This document shows positions 13,263 through 20,441 of a stretch of 23,073 nt of DNA, in pieces; the first letter of the stretch is position 1, and each line of letters starts with the position of its first letter. The notes beneath the pieces are model-generated. The model was not told the DNA's origin and did not search any database. It worked only from the letters and a program-made list of their open reading frames with translations. Position numbers and translations under genes: made by a program. The DNA comes from a virus. Location of the stretch: positions 1 through 23,073 of the IMG/VR virus record IMGVR_UViG_3300010883_000516, one strand, 5' to 3'.

Positions 13263-13473
13263 AAAAACAATTCTTAGAAGAGATTCTATAACTTGGACAA
13301 AATATTTACTTACAGCTGTAGAAAAAGCTAAACTTACTGGTGATATAGTTACATTAGAAATTGGAAAAGAATCATCTGCAAATTTACTACAACATGCATT
13401 AACTGCTTTAGCTTTAAGAGGCAATGATGCTGCTTTTGATGTTGAAATAAAATTACATAAACACTTACATTAG
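13252..13473 (+). CDS. Small hypothetical protein between helicase and polymerase
   Basis: 73 residues. ATG 13252 overlaps the last 11 bases of the primase-helicase gene. The product is probably mostly helical and basic at its start (MISKKTILRRDSITWTKYLL), then AVEKAKLTGDIVTLEIGKES and a Leu/Ala-rich helix. No catalytic motif is visible. T7 carries several small unknown genes in the same interval (4.x). Translation is likely coupled to the helicase. Function unknown. Confidence 0.65.
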   Translation: MISKKTILRRDSITWTKYLLTAVEKAKLTGDIVTLEIGKESSANLLQHALTALALRGNDAAFDVEIKLHKHLH

Positions 13474-13479
13474 GAAAAC

Positions 13480-13761
13480 ATGAAATTACCACTTATAAAT
13501 AAAAAAATATTAGATGCTCCATTTGTTTCTTTACATTGGAAAGATATAAATTCCAATTCGGCTTGGCTAGGATTAAAAGAAGCAAAGAACAGCAAGATTA
13601 CTATTTGTATTTCAAATGGTTGGCTTATTAAATCTGATTTAGATTTACATATTCTTGCAGCAGATGTTAATTTTAATGATGATGGTTCATTAGGTGAAGT
13701 TGGTAATATAACGACTATACCCACAGTTAATGTTTTAAAAATAAAAAGGGTAAAACTTTGA
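13480..13761 (+). CDS. Small hypothetical phage protein
   Basis: 93 residues with GGAAAAC just before ATG 13480. The sequence has VSLHWKDINSNSAWLGLKEA, SNGWLI and a Gly/Asp turn NDDGSLGEVGNITTIPTVNV. This W-x-D-x-x-S-x-x-x-W layout followed by a short beta-rich tail occurs in small phage and prophage proteins of unknown role, a recollection without a database check. Its stop overlaps the polymerase start (TTGA, 13758-13761), so translation of the polymerase is probably coupled to it. Confidence 0.7.
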   Translation: MKLPLINKKILDAPFVSLHWKDINSNSAWLGLKEAKNSKITICISNGWLIKSDLDLHILAADVNFNDDGSLGEVGNITTIPTVNVLKIKRVKL

Positions 13762-15488
13762 AATACATATTTGACGTAGAAACAGATGGTTTTCTAAATG
13801 TTGTATCTAAAATACATTGTATTGTTTTAAAAGATATTGATGCAAACAAAATGGTACATCTATCAGTAAAAGAAGCAATTTCTGAATTAGAAAACGCAGA
13901 GTTAATTGTTGGTCATAATATTATTAAATACGATATACCAGTTTTAAAAAAATTATATGGCTTTAATTTTAAGAATAAAATTTTAGACACTTTAGTTGCT
14001 ACAAGATTATTATTTCCAGACATAAAAGAAAAAGATTTTCAACGTAAAGATTTCCCTAGAGATTGCATTGGCAGACACAGTTTAAAAGCTTGGGGAAATA
14101 GAATAGGTAATTACAAAGCACAGTTTGAAACTGATTGGAAAACTTTTTCACCTGCAATGTTAGACTATTGTACTCAAGATGTTGAAGTAACTTATAATTT
14201 ACATAAAATGATAGAAGAAAAAGGTTATTCTCAACAAGCTATGGATTTAGAGCATGCTGTTGCAAAATTAATTTACAAACAAGAATCGTATGGTTTTAAT
14301 TTTGATACAGATAAAGCTAAACAATTATATTCTAAATTGCAAAGCAGAAGATTAGAATTAGAAGATGAATTACAACTTTTGTTTCCCCCTAAAACATTAA
14401 AAACACCTTTTATTCCAAAAGTAAATAATAAAGCCAGAGGGTATGTTAAAGGTAAATTGTTTTATAAAGAAAAAATTGTTGTATTTAATCCTTCAAGTCG
14501 TCACCACATTGCAGACCGATTAACAGATATACACAAATGGAAACCTACTGTATTTAATGATGATGGTAAACCAAAATTAGATGAAACTATACTTGCTTCT
14601 TTACCTTACCCAGAAGCTAAAACATTATGTGAACATTTTTTATTAGATAAAAGAATTGGACAATTAGCAACCGGAGCGCAAGCTTGGCTAAAACATGAAA
14701 AGAATAATAAAATACATGGCACTTGTAATACTAATTCAACTGTCACTGCAAGAGCTACACATTCTTACCCAAACATGGCGCAAATACCTAGTGTATCTGT
14801 GCAGTATGGAAAAGATTGTAGAGCTTTATTTAAAGTTCCAGCTGGTAAAAAACTTGTAGGCGTTGATGTCTCAGGTTTAGAAGTGAGAATGTTGGCTCAC
14901 TATATGGCTAGGTATGACAAAGGAGATTATTCTAAAGTAGTGTTAGAAGGTGATATACACACTGAAACACAGACTTTAGCTGGTTTAGATAGTCGAGACC
15001 TAGCCAAAAGATATTTTTATTGTTTTCTATATGGTGGTGGTGTTAAAAAAATTGCGTCAGTAATAAATAAATCAGTAGCAGAAGCATCTAAAATTAAAAA
15101 AAGATTTTTAAATAATTTACCTGCATTAAACAAATTAATTGTAGATGTACAATTAGCTGCAGAGCGAGGTTATTTAACAGGTTTAGACAAAAGAAAAATT
15201 AAAGTACGTTCAGCACACGCTGCATTAAATACATTATTACAAAGTTCAGGCGCTTTAGTGTGTAAGCAATGGCTTGTTGAATTTGATAAAGTTGTTAAAA
15301 ACATTCCAGAAGCACAACAAGTTGTTTGGGTGCATGATGAAATACAAATAGAATGTTTAGAAAAAGATGCAGAAAAGATAGGACAATTTGCTGTAAAAGC
15401 AATTGAAGATACAGGAAGATATTTTAATATAAGACTTCCATTAACAGGTGAATACAAAATAGGAGATAATTGGAGTGAAACACACTAA
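13758..15488 (+). CDS. DNA polymerase, family A (T7 gp5-like) with TTG start
   Basis: 576 residues; T7 gp5 is 704. TTG 13758 is preferred because the exonuclease motif DVETDG begins at residue 6, as in T7 (Asp5, Glu7), and AAGGG lies upstream. Exonuclease residues: Asp6, Glu8, Asp59 (KYD), Asp141 (QDVEVTY). Polymerase motifs: A GVDVSGLEVR with Asp370; B RDLAKRYFYCFLYG with Arg413, Lys417, Tyr421; C VHDEIQ with His526/Asp527. Tyr421 is the residue that permits dideoxynucleotide use in T7. The thumb insert that binds thioredoxin in T7 (about 75 residues before VVFNPSSR) is cut to roughly 35-40 residues (211-241), so processivity may not depend on host thioredoxin. Confidence 0.98.
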   Translation: MKYIFDVETDGFLNVVSKIHCIVLKDIDANKMVHLSVKEAISELENAELIVGHNIIKYDIPVLKKLYGFNFKNKILDTLVATRLLFPDIKEKDFQRKDFPRDCIGRHSLKAWGNRIGNYKAQFETDWKTFSPAMLDYCTQDVEVTYNLHKMIEEKGYSQQAMDLEHAVAKLIYKQESYGFNFDTDKAKQLYSKLQSRRLELEDELQLLFPPKTLKTPFIPKVNNKARGYVKGKLFYKEKIVVFNPSSRHHIADRLTDIHKWKPTVFNDDGKPKLDETILASLPYPEAKTLCEHFLLDKRIGQLATGAQAWLKHEKNNKIHGTCNTNSTVTARATHSYPNMAQIPSVSVQYGKDCRALFKVPAGKKLVGVDVSGLEVRMLAHYMARYDKGDYSKVVLEGDIHTETQTLAGLDSRDLAKRYFYCFLYGGGVKKIASVINKSVAEASKIKKRFLNNLPALNKLIVDVQLAAERGYLTGLDKRKIKVRSAHAALNTLLQSSGALVCKQWLVEFDKVVKNIPEAQQVVWVHDEIQIECLEKDAEKIGQFAVKAIEDTGRYFNIRLPLTGEYKIGDNWSETH

Positions 15489-15843
15489 AGCACAACCTCG
15501 TTTTGATTTAGATTTAAAATTTGGACAAGCAAATGAAAATGATTTTTTAAAAACAATCGAAGGAAAAGTAGAAGTAAAAACAGACCGCATGTGTATTAAT
15601 ACTGGTAACGTTTACATTGAAACAGAGAGTAGAGGAAAACCATCTGGTGTCTACAATACAGACGCAAAGTATTATGCTATTTGTTTATATAAAGCAGAGC
15701 GCAAGAAGAATGTTTGGATTTTAATACCAACTAAACATTTAATTAAGTTAATGAAAAAATATCCAGTGAAAGCTGGTGGAGACAATTGGTCTTCCAAAGG
15801 ACATATTGTCCCAAAGGAAGCTTTAATAACATTTGATATATAG
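15475..15843 (+). CDS. Putative PD-(D/E)XK nuclease-like protein
   Basis: 122 residues from GTG 15475, overlapping the polymerase end by 14 bases, with AGGAG at 15461-15465. The core is FGQANENDFL, then VEVKTDRMCINTGNVYIETE, then RGKPSGVYNTDAKYYAICLY. The E-x-K (VEVK) after an acidic residue in a helix, followed by a beta strand, fits the PD-(D/E)XK nuclease fold. The combination with GNV.IE and RGKPSG is familiar from small proteins of many phages. Location between polymerase and exonuclease suggests recombination or host-DNA breakdown. No activity has been shown from sequence alone. Confidence 0.72.
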   Translation: MKHTKAQPRFDLDLKFGQANENDFLKTIEGKVEVKTDRMCINTGNVYIETESRGKPSGVYNTDAKYYAICLYKAERKKNVWILIPTKHLIKLMKKYPVKAGGDNWSSKGHIVPKEALITFDI

Positions 15844-15854
15844 GAGAAAATAAA

Positions 15855-16604
15855 ATGGCAAAAGACAAAGTATTATTAATTGATGGCGATATTTTATTAT
15901 ATAAAATTGCTTTAAATAATGAGGTGCCTATAAACTGGGGTGATGGTTTGTGGACATTACAAGCTGATGAAAATATTTGCAAAGCAGATGTTGACGCAGT
16001 AATTGAAAATTTAGGTTCAACATTTAGTGCTGATGATTATGTTGTTTGTTTAACAGACAAAAATAACTTTAGAAAAGATGTATTACCTAGCTACAAAAGC
16101 AACAGAAAAGATGTACGTAAACCAATGATGTTAAAAACATTGCGTGAGTATGTTCTTGAAAAACACAATGGAGTAGTTTGGGCTAATTTAGAAGCTGATG
16201 ATATAATGGGAATTATGGCAACAGAAACATCTGAAGAAGAACGTATCATTGTCAGTATTGATAAAGATATGAAAACAATTCCATGTAATTTATCTGTTGA
16301 TGGACAAAATGTCACAGAAATACCATTGAGAATTGCTGATTATAATTTTATGTTACAAACTTTAACAGGTGATAAAACTGATGGTTATGATGGCATTGAT
16401 GGTGTGGGAATTAAAACTGCTGAAAAGCTAATTAAGAAATATACTAACGTTCCCTTATTAGACCTATGGAAAGTTGTTAAAGGAATTTATGTAGAAAAAG
16501 GCTACACTGAAAAAGAAGCTTTACAACAAGCCAGAGTTGCACACATTTTAAGAGATGGTGACTATAACAAAAAAACAGGAGAAGTAAAACTATGGACAAT
16601 ATAA
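15855..16604 (+). CDS. 5'-3' exonuclease, FEN family (T7 gp6-like)
   Basis: 249 residues (T7 gp6 is 300). It removes RNA primers, degrades host DNA and helps recombination. AGGAG precedes ATG 15855. Metal-binding acidic residues typical of the family: Asp10 and Asp12 (LLIDGDILLY), Glu113, Asp115 and Asp116 (NLEADDIMG), Asp136 and Asp138 (VSIDKDMK). A basic arch SYKSNRKDVRKP lies at 79-90. The helix-three-turn-helix DNA grip is TGDKTDGYDGIDGVGIKTAEKL (171-192). All core motifs are intact. It overlaps the next gene by 13 bases. Confidence 0.96.
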   Translation: MAKDKVLLIDGDILLYKIALNNEVPINWGDGLWTLQADENICKADVDAVIENLGSTFSADDYVVCLTDKNNFRKDVLPSYKSNRKDVRKPMMLKTLREYVLEKHNGVVWANLEADDIMGIMATETSEEERIIVSIDKDMKTIPCNLSVDGQNVTEIPLRIADYNFMLQTLTGDKTDGYDGIDGVGIKTAEKLIKKYTNVPLLDLWKVVKGIYVEKGYTEKEALQQARVAHILRDGDYNKKTGEVKLWTI

Positions 16605-16819
16605 AAAAACCCTTACATTACGCTAATCAAGTTATAGAACCTATTGATTATATAGTCGCTAATAGTCTTTCCTACTGTGAAGGCAATGTAATTAAATACA
16701 TTTCACGTTGGAAACTTAAAGGTGGTGTGGAAGATTTAAAAAAAGCAAAACAATACATTGACTTTATTATAACTAAAGAAAGTGTGCCAAAAATAACAGG
16801 AGAAATAGACTTTACATGA
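16592..16819 (+). CDS. DUF3310 family small protein
   Basis: 75 residues starting inside the exonuclease gene (13-base overlap). The sequence PLHYANQVIEPIDYIVANSL with EGNVIKYISRWKLKGGVEDL and KKAKQYIDFII is the DUF3310 pattern (HY...EPIDYI...G.VIKY..R...KG..EDL.KA..Y). This family is a common small protein in phage nucleotide-metabolism and replication regions with no established activity. Its stop overlaps the nrdA start (ATGA, 16816-16819), which links its translation to ribonucleotide reductase. Confidence 0.88.
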   Translation: MDNIKKPLHYANQVIEPIDYIVANSLSYCEGNVIKYISRWKLKGGVEDLKKAKQYIDFIITKESVPKITGEIDFT

Positions 16820-18573
16820 GCATAGATTACACTAGAGATGAATTACTTACTGATTTTGGTAAAACTACTTTAAGAGATAGATATTTATTACCATCAGAAG
16901 GGTCACCGCAAGACGGATTTATGCGTGCCGCTAAAGCTTTTTCTGATAGTGATGACATGGCAGAACGTATCTATTCTTATTCATCTAAATTATGGTTTAT
17001 GTATTCAACACCTATTTTATCTAATGGTGGAGCTAACAGAGGAATGCCTATTTCATGTTTTTTAAATTACGTAGCTGATAGTAGAGAAGGTCTGACTGGA
17101 CATTACACAGAAAATGCGTGGTTAGCATCTGTTGGTGGCGGCATTGGTGGTTATTGGGGAGATATAAGAAGTGATGGAACCGCAACTTCAGGTGGCTCAC
17201 AATCATCAGGTTCAATACCATTTCTTCATGTTGTAGATTCAGAAATGTTGGCGTTTTCTCAAGGTAAAACAAGAAGAGGTAGTTATGCAGCCTATATGGA
17301 TATTAGTCACCCAGAAATTATAGAATTTTTAGAAATGCGAAAACCAAGTGGTGGTGATGTTCACAGAAAATGTTTGAATTTACATCATGGCGTTAATTTA
17401 TCTAATGAGTTTATGTCTTTAATTGATAATTGCATTAAAGAACCGACACATGATGATATGTGGAATTTAATAGACCCTCATACTAAAAAAATAGTAAGAG
17501 CTGTATCAGCTAAAGATTTGTGGCTTAAACTTTTAGAAACTAGAGTAGCCACTGGTGAGCCTTATGTTTCTTTTATAGATACTATTAATGAAACATTACC
17601 TGAAACACAAAAAAAATTAGGATTAAAAGTACATCATTCAAATTTATGCACAGAAATTACATTAGCAACTTCAGAAGACAGAACAGCAGTTTGTTGTTTA
17701 TCATCTGTAAATTTAGAAAAATATGATGAATGGAAAAATGATTCAAGATTTATTCCTGACTTAATTAGATTTTTAGACAATGTATTACAATTCTTTATTG
17801 ATAAAGCTCCTGAAGAATTATTCAGAGCAAGGTTTAGTGCATCACAAGAAAGAAGTATTGGACTAGGTGCAATGGGTTTTCATTCTTATTTGCAATCTAA
17901 AGGTATTCCTTTTGAAGGTGCTTTAGCTAAATCAATGAATTTAAAAATGTTTAGACAAATAAAAGAACAAGCTGTAGCTGAAAGTAAAAGACTTGCAGTT
18001 AAACGAGGAGAAGCACCTGACATGGAAGGAACAGGCATGAGGCACGCTCATTTATTAGCCATAGCACCTAACGCTTCATCTTCTATTATATGTGGTACAA
18101 CTTCCCCATCAATAGAACCTTTTAGAGCAAATGCTTATGTACAAAAAACTATGTCTGGCTCATTTTTAGTTAAGAATAAATTTCTTGAAAAAATCTTAGA
18201 CAAAAAAGAAATTAACAATGAAAAAACATGGACATCTATTTTATCTAACAGAGGTTCAGTTTTACATTTAAAAGAATTATCTGATAATGAAAAAGATGTA
18301 TTTAAAACTGCAATTGAAATTAATCAACAATGGATAATTGAACACGCAGCAGACCGACAGCAATATGTTTGTCAAGGACAATCAACAAATGTATTTGTAC
18401 CTGCTGATGTTAACATTAAAGAATTGCATGACATACATATGTTAGCTTGGAAAAAGAAATTAAAAACATTATACTATTGTCGTTCTGAAGCTATTAAACG
18501 TGCAGAGTTAGTATCTAAAAAAATTGAAAGAACAATCATACCAGAAGCTGATTGTTTAGCATGTGAGGGTTAA
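16816..18573 (+). CDS. nrdA: Ribonucleoside-diphosphate reductase, class I alpha subunit
   Basis: 585 residues; E. coli NrdA is 761. It reduces ribonucleotides to deoxyribonucleotides for phage DNA. Active-site set: Cys81 (PISC), Asn276-x-Cys278-x-Glu280 (NLCTE), the second redox Cys at 293/294 (VCCLSSVNL), the tyrosine pair of the radical path Tyr553/Tyr554 (TLYYCRS), and the C-terminal shuttle CLAC (580, 583). Loop residues for specificity control lie around GGSQSSGSIPF. The N-terminal ATP-cone is absent because the protein begins close to the catalytic barrel, so dATP feedback inhibition of the usual type should be missing. ATGA overlap with the preceding gene; ends in TAATG into a small gene. 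Confidence 0.97.
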   Translation: MSIDYTRDELLTDFGKTTLRDRYLLPSEGSPQDGFMRAAKAFSDSDDMAERIYSYSSKLWFMYSTPILSNGGANRGMPISCFLNYVADSREGLTGHYTENAWLASVGGGIGGYWGDIRSDGTATSGGSQSSGSIPFLHVVDSEMLAFSQGKTRRGSYAAYMDISHPEIIEFLEMRKPSGGDVHRKCLNLHHGVNLSNEFMSLIDNCIKEPTHDDMWNLIDPHTKKIVRAVSAKDLWLKLLETRVATGEPYVSFIDTINETLPETQKKLGLKVHHSNLCTEITLATSEDRTAVCCLSSVNLEKYDEWKNDSRFIPDLIRFLDNVLQFFIDKAPEELFRARFSASQERSIGLGAMGFHSYLQSKGIPFEGALAKSMNLKMFRQIKEQAVAESKRLAVKRGEAPDMEGTGMRHAHLLAIAPNASSSIICGTTSPSIEPFRANAYVQKTMSGSFLVKNKFLEKILDKKEINNEKTWTSILSNRGSVLHLKELSDNEKDVFKTAIEINQQWIIEHAADRQQYVCQGQSTNVFVPADVNIKELHDIHMLAWKKKLKTLYYCRSEAIKRAELVSKKIERTIIPEADCLACEG

Positions 18574-18698
18574 TGAAAAATAGAATAATATATTATGTGT
18601 TGTCAAAAATTAGTCACTACTCTAGTAAAATTAGTGTGTGGTCTTGGCAACAATTATGGGGAAACAAAAAAACAGGAAAAGGATATAACAGAAAATGA
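18573..18698 (+). CDS. 41-residue protein between nrdA and nrdB
   Basis: ATG 18573 overlaps the nrdA stop (TAATG) and the stop overlaps the next start (ATGA, 18695-18698), strong coupling signs. The product begins MKNRIIYYVLSKISHYSSKI, then SVWSWQQLWGNKKTGKGYNR. Tiny Trp/Lys-rich proteins ending in a KKTGxGY-like tail are recurrent in marine phages, but their role is unknown. No membrane segment is evident. Confidence 0.62.
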   Translation: MKNRIIYYVLSKISHYSSKISVWSWQQLWGNKKTGKGYNRK

Positions 18699-18865
18699 CA
18701 CACGCAGACGATTGGAAAGATTTTGATAAACCAAGAAAAAAAAGAAAACAAAAAGTAAAAAAACATTCTGTATTATGGACAATATATCATACCATATTAG
18801 CAGTTGAATTATTAATTATTATTATTATAGAAGGATTAGAATTGTATTATGAGTGGTTTCAATAG
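18695..18865 (+). CDS. 56-residue membrane protein between nrdA and nrdB
   Basis: ATG 18695 to TAG 18863-18865. Residues 1-24 are charged (MTHADDWKDFDKPRKKRKQK, then VKKH), and 26-45 form one very hydrophobic span (VLWTIYHTILAVELLIIIII), followed by an acidic, aromatic end (EGLELYYEWFQ). It overlaps the gene before by four bases and the gene after by 17. The basic stretch before the span suggests the N-terminus stays in the cytoplasm. Function unknown. Confidence 0.6.
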   Translation: MTHADDWKDFDKPRKKRKQKVKKHSVLWTIYHTILAVELLIIIIIEGLELYYEWFQ

Positions 18866-19043
18866 TTATAAAATTAGAGATGGCAAACACATTCCAAGTC
18901 AAAAATACAAAGACAATTGGAATGGTATCTTTGGAAAAAAAGAAAAGCCTAAAAAAAATAAAGAAGAATTAAAAGGAATAAAATTAACCTATGCTGATAA
19001 TGAACCTGAAAAAGAGTACACAGTATTTGGAACAAAAATTTAG
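18849..19043 (+). CDS. Small basic hypothetical protein upstream of nrdB
   Basis: 64 residues from ATG 18849, which lies inside the end of the previous small gene. It is hydrophilic and rich in Lys/Gly/Asn (MSGFNSYKIRDGKHIPSQKY, FGKKEKPKKNKEELKG) and ends YTVFGTKI. Probably a small soluble protein. It ends 11 bases before nrdB, whose ribosome site (TTAGGAG) overlaps its stop codon. Possible accessory to ribonucleotide reductase by position only. Confidence 0.6.
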   Translation: MSGFNSYKIRDGKHIPSQKYKDNWNGIFGKKEKPKKNKEELKGIKLTYADNEPEKEYTVFGTKI

Positions 19044-19054
19044 GAGAACAATAA

Positions 19055-20005
19055 ATGAGTTTATTTGAAAAACGAACACACTACAAACCCTTTGAATATG
19101 AATGGGCATTTGAAGCTTATGATGCGCACCAAAAAATGCATTGGTTACCAAGCGAAGTTCCTTTACATGAAGATGTAAGAGATTGGAATGAAAGATTAAC
19201 TGCAGAAGAAAAAAATCTTATAGGACAAATACTTAAATTCTTTACACAAGGAGATGTAGATATTGCGCAAGCATATCTTGATAAGTATATTCCTAAATTT
19301 AAACCACCAGAAATTAGAATGATGTTATCAGCAATAGCTACTTCAGAAGCTAATCATGCACATAGTTATTCATTATTAAATGACACTATTGGTTTACCTG
19401 ATAGTGAATATAAAGCATTTCAAGAATATAAAGAAATGTCTGATAAACATTCTTATTTATTTGAATCTAAAGGAAAAGGTTTAGAAGGATTAGCAAGAGA
19501 CATAGCTTGTTTTTCTGCTTTTGGTGAAGGACTACAATTGTTTGCTTCTTTTGCCATGCTTCTTAATTTTTCAAGATTTGGTAGAATGAAGGGAATGTGT
19601 CAAATAGTAACTTGGAGTATTAGAGATGAAACCCATCACGTTGAAAGTATGATTAAATTATTTCATGCTCTTGTAAAAGAAAACCCAAATATTTGGACAG
19701 AAAAATTTAAGGCAAGTATCTATCAAACATGTAGAGATATGGTTTCTTTAGAAGATAGATTTATTGACTTAGCTTTTGCACAAGGTGGCATTAAAGGATT
19801 AAAAGCTGAAGAAATTAAACAATACATTAGATACATAGCTGACAGAAGATTGTTACAGTTATCTTTAAAACCTAATTACGGAGTTAAACAAAACCCATTA
19901 GGGTGGTTAGATTGGGTATTAAATGGTGTAGAACATGCTAATTTCTTTGAAAACAGAGCTACAGAATACAACAAAGGTAGTATTACTGGTAGCTTATGGG
20001 ACTAA
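19055..20005 (+). CDS. nrdB: Ribonucleoside-diphosphate reductase, class I beta subunit
   Basis: 316 residues. It holds the metal cofactor and radical that start catalysis in NrdA. All six metal ligands are found with E. coli spacing: Asp67, Glu98 and His101 (SEANHAHSY), Glu158 (FGEGLQ), Glu192 and His195 (RDETHHVES). Tyr105 sits seven residues after Glu98, the radical tyrosine position (Tyr122 in E. coli). AGGAG precedes ATG 19055. The pair nrdA/nrdB is split by three tiny genes. The stop codon is the first part of a phage promoter motif at 20003. Confidence 0.97.
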   Translation: MSLFEKRTHYKPFEYEWAFEAYDAHQKMHWLPSEVPLHEDVRDWNERLTAEEKNLIGQILKFFTQGDVDIAQAYLDKYIPKFKPPEIRMMLSAIATSEANHAHSYSLLNDTIGLPDSEYKAFQEYKEMSDKHSYLFESKGKGLEGLARDIACFSAFGEGLQLFASFAMLLNFSRFGRMKGMCQIVTWSIRDETHHVESMIKLFHALVKENPNIWTEKFKASIYQTCRDMVSLEDRFIDLAFAQGGIKGLKAEEIKQYIRYIADRRLLQLSLKPNYGVKQNPLGWLDWVLNGVEHANFFENRATEYNKGSITGSLWD

Positions 20006-20022
20006 AGTACCCTTTTTAGAAG
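20003..20022 (+). promoter_or_regulatory. Candidate phage RNA polymerase promoter before virion genes
   Basis: TAAAGTACCCTTTTTAGAAG keeps the first ten bases of the motif at 7622 and 10136 and part of the second half. It lies at the boundary between nrdB and the virion genes, where T7 has late promoters. The second half is weaker, so strength may differ. Confidence 0.6.
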
Positions 20023-20030
20023 GATTAAAA

Positions 20031-20213
20031 ATGCCAGAACTAAAAGATGTAGAATTACCTACAAAGATAGACGATTTGATTAAACTTTTAAATGAAGTTT
20101 ACCCAGAAAAATCCCCAATTATATCTAATACACCTACTGAAATTTATTTTCAAGCAGGTCAAAGAGATGTAGTTAAATTTATTAACATGTTAAAAGAGAG
20201 GACACAAAAATAA
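20031..20213 (+). CDS. Small hypothetical protein, start of virion block
   Basis: 60 residues from ATG 20031 with AAGGA upstream. An in-frame start at 19935 would lie within nrdB and upstream of the promoter, so it is rejected. The product begins MPELKDVELPTKIDDLIKLL and has a second helix AGQRDVVKFINMLKERTQK. It looks like a small helical soluble protein. In this place, before the tail and portal genes, related phages carry small proteins of uncertain role. Function unknown. Confidence 0.7.
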   Translation: MPELKDVELPTKIDDLIKLLNEVYPEKSPIISNTPTEIYFQAGQRDVVKFINMLKERTQK

Positions 20214-20215
20214 CT

Positions 20216-20440
20216 ATGTGTATGTCAGCCCCTAAGATACCAACAGTTCCTACTCCGCCGCCAATGGCCGCTCCAATAGTAAATGAAGCAGCTTACGCAG
20301 AAGAGAAGGTAGCAAAAGTTGAAACAGCAGTGGATTCCGCAAAAGATGTAGCTAAAAAAGCTAAAAAATCTGGAACTACAGCATTACAAACTTCGTCAGG
20401 TTTAAACATACCTACTGTATCTGGACTAAATATAACATAA
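20216..20440 (+). CDS. Small virion/tail assembly protein (T7 gp7.3-like)
   Basis: 74 residues. The Pro-rich start MCMSAPKIPTVPTPPPMAAP is followed by an Ala/Lys/Glu helix (AYAEEKVAKVETAVDSAKDV) and a C-terminal tail SSGLNIPTVSGLNIT. A Ser/Gly tail ending in GLNI-type residues (compare SGGGINI in T7 gp7.3) and its position directly before the portal gene suggest a gp7.3-like assembly protein needed for tail or host range. The start may be ATG 20216 or 20222. The similarity is short, so moderate confidence. Confidence 0.62.
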   Translation: MCMSAPKIPTVPTPPPMAAPIVNEAAYAEEKVAKVETAVDSAKDVAKKAKKSGTTALQTSSGLNIPTVSGLNIT

Positions 20441-20441
20441 T

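Noticed and set aside
16195-16201. CTGATGA in the exonuclease gene (also 16030-16036)
   Set aside because: Both are coding (ADD motifs) and no GAAA or stem I/III partners surround them.
17203-17209. Minus-strand CTGATGA in nrdA
   Set aside because: No GAAA or complementary stems nearby; explained by coding for SQSSGS.
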